64,000 nt of DNA. It comes from Lasiosphaeris hirsuta. Lineage: Eukaryota > Ascomycota > Sordariomycetes > Sordariales > Lasiosphaeriaceae. The notes under the pieces were generated by a model, which had not been told where the DNA came from, did no database searches, and was given only the letters and a program-made list of their open reading frames with translations. The translations under genes and the position numbers were made by a program. Of the stretch, positions 1 to 10,400 are shown in pieces (the stretch's first letter is position 1; every line of letters starts with the position of its first letter). The stretch covers positions 5,518,001 to 5,582,000 of the forward strand of contig JAUKUA010000002.1 in the NCBI GenBank assembly GCA_030549175.1, in the 5' to 3' direction.

Positions 1-2
1 AA

Positions 3-209
3 GAGGCACAGGATATACTGGATCAGAAGGCTGTGGATGAGCAGTTAGGCCAGGAAACACGACAAAATAGTGGTAGTGCAAGGGGGTCTCGTACGAAGAT
101 TCAGTGCTGTGGCGTGTGCGGCAAGCCTGGCCATAATGCACGCACGTGCAAGAAGGCTGCAGAATCGTCTGATTCATCTGTTTCCGAGGCAGTTATTACT
201 ATTTCCTAG
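3..209 (+). CDS. pogo/Fot1-type DDE transposase, C-terminal tail (5' part outside window)
   Basis: An open frame enters from the left edge and ends at TAG 207-209, giving 68 residues. It carries a Cys/His cluster (CCGVCGKPGHNARTC) followed by a short Ser-rich tail. In fungal Fot1/Pot2-like transposases of the Tc1/mariner superfamily, a zinc knuckle of this form closes the protein after the DDE catalytic domain, so family membership is inferred from the tail only. The catalytic triad lies outside the window, and whether the copy is intact cannot be told. The AT-rich stretch that follows holds TIR-like sequence and a MITE, in keeping with the end of a transposon. Confidence 0.7.
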   Translation, partial: EAQDILDQKAVDEQLGQETRQNSGSARGSRTKIQCCGVCGKPGHNARTCKKAAESSDSSVSEAVITIS

Positions 210-256
210 TGTTGTGGTTGTGTAATTGAAGATAGTTGTGGCAGGGTGGGGAAAAG

Positions 257-290
257 TGTTGCACTCGCTTATCTGTTGCACTCGCTTATC
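257..290. repeat. 17 bp tandem duplication abutting a TIR-like end
   Basis: Two perfect head-to-tail copies (257-273, 274-290) of tgttgcactcgcttatc, followed by acatacgtta. The second copy plus the following bases resembles the sequence at 1081-1100 (ctcccttatcacgtacgtt), so it may be the terminal inverted repeat of the transposon whose transposase ends at 209. Confidence 0.6.
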
Positions 291-417
291 ACATACGTTA
301 AAAGGTTAATCTATCTTTAGTTTAATATTATCTATTAGCTTTTTTCTCTCATCTTCTTAATATTTATACCTTATTATGGGGCATTTATTATAACCTTTCC
401 GTAAAAGATAAAGAAAT

Positions 418-910
418 TGTTACGTGGTAGAATGTAGATAGCTTATTAGATAGGCTAGTCCGTTGTACACAGTCCCTGCGCTCAATTAAGCACAGGGGTT
501 GCGCTGCCATTATATGGCAGCGCACCCTCCAGACCGATTGCCAACGGGCCACCCTTTCCAATATACAACACCACTATTACAATAGATCATGTCTGCTACG
601 GTCAGAAAGGCTGCTTTCGTGAGCGTTATGTTGGTGGTCCTTCCTTGAACACTGACATGACATATTTGTTATGGTAGTGTGTTATATTAAAGAAGGATGG
701 CCCGTCGGCAATCAGTCTGAAGGGCGCACTGCCATATAGTGGCAGTGCACCCCCTGTGCTCAATCAAGCGTAGGGACTGCGCATAATGAACTAACCTATC
801 TAAGCTATTTACATTTTACCACGTAACAAGGTCAGTGTTCATGTGAAGGACCACTAAAATACCGCTTATCCAAGCGGTCGTTCTGACTGTAGCATTCTAC
901 TACGTAACAG
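418..910. mobile_element. Foldback MITE with nested inverted repeats (about 490 bp)
   Basis: The left end 418-434 (tgttacgtggtagaatg) is repeated in inverted orientation at 893-909 with one mismatch and again at 812-828. Longer arms also pair: about 418-560 with 680-828, including the block with cagtccct and cacagggg on each side, and about 597-655 with 832-909. No coding sequence is present. Such a non-coding palindrome with short terminal repeats fits a miniature inverted-repeat transposable element, here apparently two related units nested or partly duplicated. The target-site duplication is not clear. Confidence 0.75.
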
Positions 911-1080
911 TAACGACTAGATATAGCTAGGTTTTAACTACTTCGCTGCAATCAAAAAAATTCATATTAATATATGATTTCTAAACATACTAAGTCTTAA
1001 ATTACGAATTGCGTTACCAAGATTTGGTGGTTTTAGCAGAGGTGTATCTTCAGGGTTATATGTAGTAATTCGGGTGGCTA

Positions 1081-1100
1081 ACTCCCTTATCACGTACGTT
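1081..1100. repeat. Second TIR-like sequence
   Basis: actcccttatcacgtacgtt is a near copy, in the same orientation, of the end at 281-300 (ctcgcttatcacatacgtta). If the MITE at 418-910 is an insertion, this could be the true 3' terminus of the pogo-like element, or the end of a second related element. Confidence 0.4.
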
Positions 1101-1446
1101 GTATAGTGCTAAAGTTCTCATTATAACCTATAGGTATACTTACGGTTTTATTATTATTAAATGAGAATATCTTAATTCATGAAAAGTTTAATAATATCTA
1201 GCACAATCTCTGCCGCTGAGCTGTCAGTTGGTCTTGATCACAGAATGCACCGAGCTTGATGCCATCCCCCAGCGCCTGTAATGCTTGCTATGCCGATATA
1301 AAGATTTGGTCTAAATTCTGTCAGCCATTGAGGAGTATGAGAGCCATGCCCAGTAGCCCTTCTGTGGAATCACCCATGGAAAGGGCGCGACTGGCCGGCA
1401 TACGTCAAAAATGCTGCGTGAACAATACGCGTAACAGTAGTACGCC

Positions 1447-2501
1447 TCAAAACCCGGGTATCTCCGCATATAAGCCATCATACAACTTCCCAACCCACCC
1501 TAGAGTTTCCCCTCCCCTTGCCACAACTCCCAGCCCGCCAGCAGCCCACCCGACCGCCGCAGCAACGGCAACAGCATTGATCAACAACAGCCTCCTCCTC
1601 CTCCTCTTCCTCGCCTGACGATCGACCGTAGCATTTCCCGTCCACCGCTCCAACTTCCAGCCAGCGCCCTGGGCAAACCCAAACCACTTTGCCCACCCCC
1701 AGACCATATGCCCACAACCAAGGCCCAGTAATGCTCCGTACGCAACCCACGATGTGACGGGGTGCCTGACAAATCCGTGCGCAACATACGCCAACCCGAT
1801 ATTGGCACTATCCCGCTCAACGGCAAGCGGGAGCCCGCGGTTGACGAAGACGTGTGCGGCAAGGGAGACCGCGAAACCGTAGCCCGAGGCGGCGATGTAG
1901 CTGAAGGGAGGCCAGCCGTCGCGCAGAGTTGATATCGGGTGGCCGCCGCCGCCGCCGTAGTAGCGACGGATATTCCCTGAGCGGCGGAGCAGACGGAGGA
2001 CAATACCGGAGCCGACGTGGACGAGCACAGGGAGGCCGACGAGAAGGGGCTCGGAGAGGGGGGTCTGGTAGATCTCGCGGGCGAGGAGCAGGTAGGACTC
2101 TGAGGCGGGTACTGAGCGGGCGATGAGAGGTATTAGGGAGGTCGTCGCGAAGTGGAGGGAGGCGAAGACGGAGAAGGCGTAGGAGGAGTAGCGCTGGACT
2201 CGGGTCACTGGACGGAAAGTTGTTAGTTTTGTTGGATAGGGGGGTGGGAGGAGGAAAGGCTCTCACGGTAGTAGATTGCGCCATGGCCGCTGCCGCCGAG
2301 ACCGAGGTTGTTGGCTGTTGAGCGTGACTTGAGGGACGGTGTTGAGCTAGAGAGGGAGCTTTCTTGCTCTTCAGGCAGTGGCGGGAGGTCTTTTTCGGTG
2401 TCGGGACCCAGTTCTGGAGACTCAATTGGTGACGGGTCGAGTTGCACCAGCGAGATGAGCGTCTCCTGCGACGCTTTGGAGCGCAGCGATTGAGAATCCA
2501 T
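1447..2501 (-). CDS. MCP1: MCP1-like membrane protein (DUF1691), 331 aa, 2 exons
   Basis: Coding exons are 2501-2267 and 2207-1447, with a 59 bp intron (2208-2266, GTGAG...CAG); the join keeps frame (235+761 nt). Residues 1-75 are an acidic, Ser/Pro-rich cytosolic tail. From YYLTRVQRYSSY onward the protein is hydrophobic, with several predicted membrane spans and the SLIPLIARSVPASESYLL block that I associate with the fungal Mcp1/DUF1691 family. In yeast Mcp1 is a mitochondrial outer-membrane protein tied to Vps13 and lipid homeostasis; that role is transferred, not shown. An ATG at 2499-2501 was chosen because an upstream in-frame ATG (about 2678) adds a basic, non-conserved stretch. It is divergent from the C2H2 gene at 2939. 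Confidence 0.8.
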
Positions 2502-2938
2502 GGTGGATAAAGAGGTAATGAACCGGCGTGGCCGGTGTGCCAGTTGGGTCTTCACAGGTTCGCAAGTTTCGAAGTTTCGGCCTTTGTATTCCTTGTCCTT
2601 GTCGTGAATTGGTGTTTTAGCCGCGGTTTTGTTGAGTGGCCGAAGAGCCGAGACGGACCCAGCGTTGAGCCGCTGCAAGGCTTGTTTGTGCCCCTGGCGG
2701 TCTGGCGTTGGCTAGCGTAGGTGGGGTGGGGGTCGGGTCCGTCCCACAACCCCACATTTTTACTGGGCCTTGATTCAACTCGACAAGGAGCCCCATTCCT
2801 CCATCGGTTCCATGTGAGCGCCCATTCAACTGCTTCTGTAAACTTCCTCAAAGTCTTGTACAGACTCATCATCGCGCAGAACATTAACACCACCCTAATA
2901 CCCCGTACGAAAGCTAACCAACGGTAAACCAACGCAAA

Positions 2939-3511
2939 ATGCCTCCAGTAAGCTTCCACTTCAACCAGTAAATCGTCACCCAGCATGGACTAACCAAGGC
3001 CTTCCAGCGACACCAAACCCTGCCCCCGGCGCAAACGACGTCTGCGCGCGAGGCGCTACAGTCCTTCTACTGCCAGCTCTGCCAAAAAGGCTATACGCGC
3101 ATGAATGACTACGAGGCGCACCTGAGCAGCTACGACCACAGCCACAAGCAGCGCCTCAAGGACATGAAGGCCATGGTGCGGGACCCCAACGCCGCCGCGC
3201 GCGCGCGCCGCCAGGAGCAAAAGGCCGAGGGCGTTATCAACATCAAGCTTGGCGAAGCTGCGGGCGCGGCTGGCGGCGGCTTCAAAAAGGGCGGTTTTAA
3301 GAAGTCGGGGTTCAAGTCGGCTTTTGTGCCTGTGGCTGGCGATGCGCCTGTGGCGGCTCCTCCCCTCGGGAAGAAGGAGAAGGATGACGTTGTCATGAAA
3401 GATGCAGGGTCAGAGCAAAAGAGCGGGCTGGTTCCAAAGAGTGAGTTGGTTGAGAGTGACACCGAGGATGAGGGCTACGAGGTTTACGATCCGAGGAGGC
3501 CAACCGACTGA
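2939..3511 (+). CDS. Small C2H2 zinc-finger protein (GPATCH8/ZNF804-type finger), about 178 aa
   Basis: The solid exon is 2984-3511 and reads HGLTKAFQRH, then a C2H2 finger (FYCQLCQKGY ... HLSSYDHSHKQR) followed by a basic helix and a Gly/Lys-rich tail ending in an acidic segment. A finger with the SYDHSHKQRL ending is typical of RNA-processing-linked GPATCH8/ZNF804-like proteins. The N-terminus is awkward. ATGCCTCCA at 2939-2947 is followed by GTAAGC, but the only in-frame acceptor is CAG 2981-2983, an intron of just 36 nt. Read through, the same frame meets TAA at 2974-2976. Either a very short intron or a lesion exists. It is divergently transcribed from the MCP1-like gene and convergent with the transcription factor. 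Confidence 0.65.
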
Positions 3512-3738
3512 GAGGTCCACGGAACTTCTCCTCATGCCCACCTCACCATTTCTAGCTCAAGGACGGCTATAAGTATGTCAAGGCTCGCTGCTTCCCCCAA
3601 TATTGGGTGTAGCCGTTCTTTGGAATTGGGTGTGTTTCGACTTGGACGCGACATCTACTATACCTGACGCCATTTCCTCGACTATTCTCCATCCGGCCAA
3701 GACGCCAAACGCCAAGAGCACAAGGGCCAAGACACACC

Positions 3739-6489
3739 CTATGGGACGCCGTTGGGGGATAGCCAGAACTTTGGCTCAAAATCAGACAGATCTTCCTCGA
3801 CCAAACCAAATATGTGGCGATTTCCCGAGAACCAGTTACCCAACCGCGAGTTCTGACTGGCATCCATATCCATACCAGAAACGCCACTGTTGTCAAAGCC
3901 GTCGTTCCCATTCCCGGAGACTTGCCCATGCTGCGGCATGAACCCTAGCTGGCTTAGATACATATCAATGTCGTTTCCGACGAGGTTCATATCCTGGTCC
4001 TGCTCTTGCTGCGTCTTGGATTCTATGTAGATGCGGGCAACCTTGCAGAGGATTTGGCACACCCGCATAAACTTGTCGGTGGCTTTGGACATTTCGGATA
4101 CGGCCTGGAGCGAGTTGGTGAATGCCTCGAGGCGGGAAAGATCTTCGACATCTGAGGTCTCGATGATGTTGCAAAAGAGGACAATAACAGGGACAAATGG
4201 GACGTAGAGAACCGTCCTATATGGCACGAACCGTCAGCATCTTCCCCGGAGAGAATTGGAACACCCATAACCCTTACCAGTGCATATACCCTGCCATGGC
4301 ATCCAAGTTGTTGCCCGCGAGACGCATGCAGTCGTGGTGACTCTCGAACGCCTTGCGCGCGGCATCGATACACTCGGCGTTGAACGTCCCCCGTGACCCC
4401 GGCGGACTTGGGATGGCGCGATAGATCAAAGTCATGGCCGAGTGATAGACGACATGATCCGACATGGCACACATATCGATCGAGTACGGGTTGACGCCGT
4501 TCCCCGACATCTCGGGGAAGCTGCGTTCGGGGCCGCGTGCCACACGAATCTGATGACTCAGATCGTTGCGCTCGCCGGCTATCGTCTGCAGCATGCCGAT
4601 GAGCTGCCGGGCGCTCTCGATGCGCTGCTCGGGCTGCCGCGCTAACGCAGCTGGGCTGTACAAATTCTCGTACGCCTTTCCGATTAGCTCGGCATGCATG
4701 ATCCATTGGTTGAAGACGTTTGCCCACTCTCTGCTGGCCATGTGGTGACCCAGAGTTCTGGGGATGGTGATGTCATAGTCCTGGATGGCCGACGCGCGCC
4801 CAAAACGTAGAGACAATGCCTTGTCGATCAAGTAAGTGAACCAAAAGGCTGTCTGCTTGGCGTTATTTGCGTGTTGCTCTTCTACTGTGGGTGTTTTACT
4901 GGGTGGCGGGATTCGGTGGTAGCCGAGGGTTTGGCACATGATGGCTGCGGCCGAGTTGAGGCGCCAAGCGAGTGTGAACTTGGAGATTTCGACGGCATAC
5001 GTAGCCTGTGAAGAGTTAGGAGGGAGGTACTAGGGATGAGCAGGTCGAAGAAGTGGGACGGAAGCAGGGGGTATTTACACCCATCAACAGCACATCAACA
5101 CTCTCCCTGCGCTCGGGCATCAGCATCGGCAGGTTGGCGAGGGCCGTCTCCAAGTTGTCGCGGCACATGTCCTGGTATCCAAGCAGCTCGACTTTTCTCG
5201 CACCTTCGGCAGACCAGGCTTTCTCCTGGAAGAGAAAGTAGAGGCCGCTATTGACGATGGCGAATGAAGTGAGGCTGAAGTCTTCGGTCGCGAAATACAC
5301 CCTGCGGCAGCGCTCATTGTATTTGTCGCTCATCACTACTCCGCACATCAGTGTGAAGCTAATAGGGGGAGTCTCTACCCTGCCGTGTTAGCTGGCTGTC
5401 TCGTCCCCTCTTCAGGACACACCAGGGACTGCGGATTTTACCCTTCAATTCGCGCAATAGGGAGACGACCAGCTGCAGCGGAGGCATTGGGAGGTCCCGA
5501 AATCCCCCTTTTGGAAGCGGCTTCACATTCTCGAAGTGGAACTCGTGGCTGGTAGGACGGTTCTGCATCGCTACGATCTGGCGGAGCGACGACAAAGCGG
5601 ACTCCATGTCGGGGTTGTGTTCGCGGAGGGCGGTCCGCGTCACAGCACTCTGGAGGAAGTCACTGGCGAAAACAGTCTGAGCGGCCATGGACGAGTTGCC
5701 CTCAAAGGCCGAATCGAGATTTTCGTCATCGCTAAAGTTGTCATGGCGCTCCTCGATGTGACGGCTCACGCCATCCCTCGCTATGGACGACGGAGTGCTT
5801 GTAGCATTGCTTGTCCGCGGGGCCGCGCTCGACGGGCTGTTGTGGTCGGACAAGGCGGTTGCGGCTGTGGATGAGGGTGCGGATGGGCTGCGACCGGCGA
5901 GAGAGATGGTCAGATCTCGGAGCATGCCCTCGATGCCGGCGAGACGCGACTCAAACTGGTCGATCTTTCGCTCGCTGCATTGCAGTTAATACCACGGCGT
6001 TCAGGGTCAGCAACCGCGACATCCTTGGCAGTTAATGGGCCGGATGGTCACTCACTACTGGGTCGATATCAAGACCCTCTGGCGGGCCTCCTTGGGCCTT
6101 TGCCCGGCGCCGGTGGTGCTGCATGCGCGGTTCGCTGTCTTGCAGTTGGAGCATGGCACGTCTTTGTCGCACCGTATCTGTTACGAGTGAGCTAGTCAGT
6201 GTCATGGGGGCTGTTGGATCGACGCCCGGTCGGTTGAGGGACATAACGTGCCTTTCGGAGGCGGCACTGGTCGCACTACGGGTGCCGCGGGTTAGCGATT
6301 CACTCAGCCTTTTGGTACTACACCCTTCAGGCCTGGCTCTCTTGGTGGAAGGGGTTGGTTGGGATAGTGACCGGAGGCGAGCAGTGCGGGTCTCCTCTCG
6401 GTTGTCGAGGATTTAAGGGGGAGTGGACATACAGCTCGTCTTGCCGCATTCTCGGGGCTCTCGCTGTGGTCTCTCTCACCCATGTCCAT
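3739..6489 (-). CDS. Zn2Cys6 fungal transcription factor, 745 aa, 7 exons
   Basis: Exons: 6489-6433, 6275-6252, 6177-6056, 5974-5442, 5374-5079, 5005-4278, 4216-3739; they total 2238 nt, an exact multiple of three. Spliced, residues about 20-46 form a perfect binuclear cluster C-x2-C-x6-C-x5-C-x2-C-x6-C (CDQCRLRKIRC ... CSNC ... C), followed by a YERKIDQFESRL coiled-coil linker. From about residue 250 comes the fungal-specific regulatory domain (RRVYFATEDFSLTSFAIVN, MCRDNLETALANLP, LAWRLNSAAAIMCQTLGYHR). Exon 2 is only 24 nt and intron 2 has a GC donor; both cut through the zinc cluster. It shares a 930 bp promoter with the ABC exporter at 7420, so that gene is a natural candidate target. The inducing signal is unknown. 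Confidence 0.88.
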
Positions 6490-7419
6490 CTTCTCTGCTG
6501 TTTGTAGTTTGTATCTGACAGTTGATCCTGGGCTATTATTTTACATAAGAAATCTATCGACCATCCGCGGTCCAACAGTGACAAAGGGTCCCTTTTTTCT
6601 GCCTCGATTCCCGAACTGGGCGGTGAGGTGGGTGGCAGGTGGGTGTTAGCTGGTGTTGTATCCGTACCTAGCTTACGCGGACGATGGGCCGCTGGAGTGC
6701 GGATCAAAGCTGGTTCTGGAACAGACCCGACGGGGGACGGACGGGGGTTGTAAACGGGGGCGGGGGGGAAGGGGGGGGGGGCAAGCCGCAGCCCGTTCAT
6801 CTTGGAAAAAGTGCGGAGCCCGCGGACCCCGCGGGCAACCGAGCCCCTTCCTCCACCTGCCCTGCGCATCTGGGCAGAGCTGGGGGGCAATGCCGAAGGA
6901 ATGAGGGGCCGCCCAGGCAGGTACATGGAAATTTCCTTGTCGCCTTGTCTCCCCGCACCTAGAACCAAGAACACCCGATCTGAACCCGCGTCAGGTTGGT
7001 GCTTCGTCTCAGTGAAGGCGCCCCAATCTTGCAGCATCGCAACACCCTCCACGCAGTGCGCATGGCACCGTTGGCGCCAAGAGTACCACCGACGGCTGGC
7101 CCAAAAAAATAATCCATCCGCGGACCCGTCCACTACCAGATGACGAGGCCCAGAATTTCTCAAATGGGCAACAACCAAATAATTCCTCCGTTCTGACTTT
7201 TATCTGCTGCTCTGCTGACCGCCGGCTCTGTGCGACCATCGCATTCTCCGGAATACTCACTAGACGATTGCGTGTTCATTCTCCTGTTCAGCGCTTTTTC
7301 CTTTGGTCAAAAACGTCACGATTGCGCCCACTACGGAATTTCTTTGAGCAACATGTTGCACCTCGTTTTCCGTTGCGCTTAATTCCTAATTGACCCTAGA
7401 CCTTTCCCCAGGCGAAGTG
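6490..7419. promoter_or_regulatory. Shared divergent promoter of the Zn2Cys6 factor and the ABC exporter
   Basis: No coding sequence is supported here. The region contains four CCGCGG cores: within TCCGCGGT (6564-6571), CCCGCGGA (6819-6826), at 6829-6834, and within TCCGCGGA (7117-7124). It also has a poly-G tract near 6755-6780. Everted CGG triplets are classic binding sites of Zn2Cys6 factors. Confidence 0.6.
7117..7124. promoter_or_regulatory. PDRE-like site TCCGCGGA
   Basis: An exact match to the palindromic pleiotropic drug response element recognised by yeast Pdr1/Pdr3, about 300 bp upstream of the ABC exporter start codon. Seven- or eight-base matches can occur by chance, but three more CCGCGG cores lie in the same promoter. 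Confidence 0.5.
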
Positions 7420-10400
7420 ATGACCGCAGCGATGGTGGCTGCCAAATCGAGCACTTTATCAGATCCAGGCCATGTCGTCAACGTCGCCGGCGGCGATCAT
7501 GACAATGAACCAGCGACGCCGGCCCCGTCCAATCACAACCGCACAACGATAAAACCTACGCCCAAGGCATCATCCGCCTTTCGCAGTTATATTGTACGTC
7601 CCATCTTCGTGCTGTGTCTCGGTGATGCACGTCATGTCGCCCCGCAGCTTGGCTGCGGCTGTGGTTATCTTTAGGTGCTTACACAAGTGATGTGCATGGC
7701 TTGTATAAGCCCTTTTTTTTTTCTTCTTTTTTTTTTTTTTTAGTAAACAATTGACTGACGGACGGTGTGCAGCGAGTTTTTGGATATGCCGACCGGCTGG
7801 GCTGGACCATCAATGCCATCTCCCTGGTCACCGTGATTGGATCAGGGGTTGTGCTGCCGTTGATGAACTTCGTCTTTGGCCGCTTTGTCACCGTCTTCAA
7901 CAACTTCGTCGTCGGCGCCGTGACGCCAGACGAGTTCCGCTCCGGCATCGACCAGTACACGCTTTATTTCGTCTACCTCTTCTTGGGAAAGTTCGTTCTC
8001 TCGTACATTTGGACAACGCTGCTGTCTGCCAACGGCATCAGGATTGCGCGCTCGCTCCGCATCGACTTTCTCAACCACACGCTCCGGCAGGAGATCGCCT
8101 TCTTCGACTCGGCCGAGGGCGGTTCTGTATCAAACCATGTCACCACCAACATCAGCTTGGTCAACCAGGGCATCTCGGAGAAGTTGGGCATCGCCGTTCA
8201 AGCGACATCCACCTTCATCGCCGCATTCGTCGTTGCCTTTACCGTTCAGTGGAAGCTGACCCTCATCACCCTCTGCATCGTGCCCACCATTGTCATCGTG
8301 GTAGCTATATGCATGGCCATCAATACGTCCCAGGAGAAGAGGATCATGGGGGTCTACTCGAGGGCCAGCCAGCTTGCCGAGGAGATCTTTTCCACCATCA
8401 GGACAGCCCACGCCTTTTGGGCGTACCCGAAGCTTTCAAACAAGTATGGCGATATCCTACACGAAGCGATTCCCGTCTGGAAGACTGTCAGCCCTAATAT
8501 GGCTGTCATGTTCTCGGTCGAGTTCTTTTGCATCTACTCCGGCTACGGCTTGGCCTTTTGGCAGGGCATTCGCATGTACCACCGCGGTGAGATTGCCGAG
8601 TCGGGCAGCGTCGTCACGTAAGCTATTCTGACGACCTAGGACGGGAACGGGAACGGGGACGGGAACCTCGAGACTGACGTTGTCACAGTGTCATCTTTGC
8701 CGTGCTTCTAGCTGCGCAGTCCCTAACCCAGATCGCGCCCCAGACTGTTGTAGTCTCGAAAGCCGCGGCTGCCGCTCAGCATTTGTTCGAGATTATCGAC
8801 CGCGAGTCTAGGATCGACTCGCTCTCGGACGAGGGCGCCAAGCCCGACGAGTGCAGTGGGGAAATTGAGTTTCGAAATGTCGTCTTTGCGTACCCCTCGC
8901 GACCCGACGTCCAGGTGCTCAAGAGCCTCAACCTTGCCTTGCCGGCAAACAAGACGACGGCCATTGTCGGAGCGAGTGGTTCTGGCAAGAGCACCATTGT
9001 CGGTCTCGTCGAGCGCTGGTTCGGCCCCCTGAGTGGAGACATACTTGTTGATGGCCGCAAAATTGAAGAGTACAATATCCAATGGTTGCGGACTAACATT
9101 AGACTGGTTCAACAGGTGATCCCTACCTCACGTTTTTGTGCTGTTGGCCAAAAAGCTAAATCTTGTGATAGGAGCCCGTACTGTTCAACGGTACCGTCCT
9201 CCAAAACGTTGCCAACGGCCTGTCAGGGACACCAATGGCCGATCTTGATGACGAGCACAAACAGAAGTTGGTTGAGGATGCTTGCCGAGCAGCATTTGCA
9301 CACGAGTTTATTGAGGATATGCCACACGTATGTTAGCTCACATTTCCATGTTCGGATCAAGCTGACAGGAATAGGGGTACAATACGCAAATAGGAGAGCG
9401 AGGCGCCATGTTGTCGGGCGGCCAAAAGCAGCGTATTGCCATCGCGCGGAGCGTAATCTCAAATCCCCGGGTCCTTCTCCTCGACGAAGCTACCAGCGCC
9501 TTGGACCCCAACGCCGAACGGATCGTACAAAAGGCACTCAACAACGTTGCCGTCGGTCGAACTATGGTGGTTATTGCACACCGTCTTTCGACAATCCGAG
9601 ATGCCGACAACATCGTCGTCATGTCTTCAGGGACAATCATCGAGCAAGGGACACATAAAAACCTAATGGCCAGTGGAGGCGCCTACTCGAGGCTCGTTCT
9701 AGCCCAGGACCTCGGTCAAGATCGTGAAGATGACGACTCATCGGACAAAGAAGCTGGCATCACGGTAGACACTATCACCATGGCAAAGACAGTCTCGTAC
9801 GCGGCTGCGCAGGGACAGGCCAGCCCGGGCGCCCTTGAAGAGGGGAAGATGGGCCCTAACCACAGTCTGTTAAAGGTCCTTTGGATCATTGCGAGGGAGC
9901 AGATTACGCTGTGGCCGTCTTATATCATCATGCTTATTGCTTGCACATCAGCAGGTAAGGCCCCCCCCCCCCCCCCTATCAGCGGCACCACCGCGGTAGA
10001 TTCTGACGCCAGTCGTTAGGCTTGACATATCCCGCCATGGCAATACTCTTTTCACGGGTGATGGAAGCTTTCGCACTTACCGGCGACGCCATGCTTGAGA
10101 AGGGCGACTTTTACTCCTTGATGTTTTTCATCGTCGCACTCGGAAATCTTGTCGCGTATGCCCTCATTGGCTGGTTCTGCAATGTCATCGCAACGGTGTG
10201 TTATTGAGTCCCTGCTACCACCCAGGTTTTGCACAAATTGTTGACATGACCGTCGTCTCGTAGCAAACCATTACGTATTATCGCCACGAGATCTTCAACA
10301 GCATCATCCGACAGCCCATGACCTTCTTCGACGACCCGGCCAACACGACCGGCGCCCTGGTTACCCACCTCTCACAGGAACCGCAGAGCGTTCACGAGCT

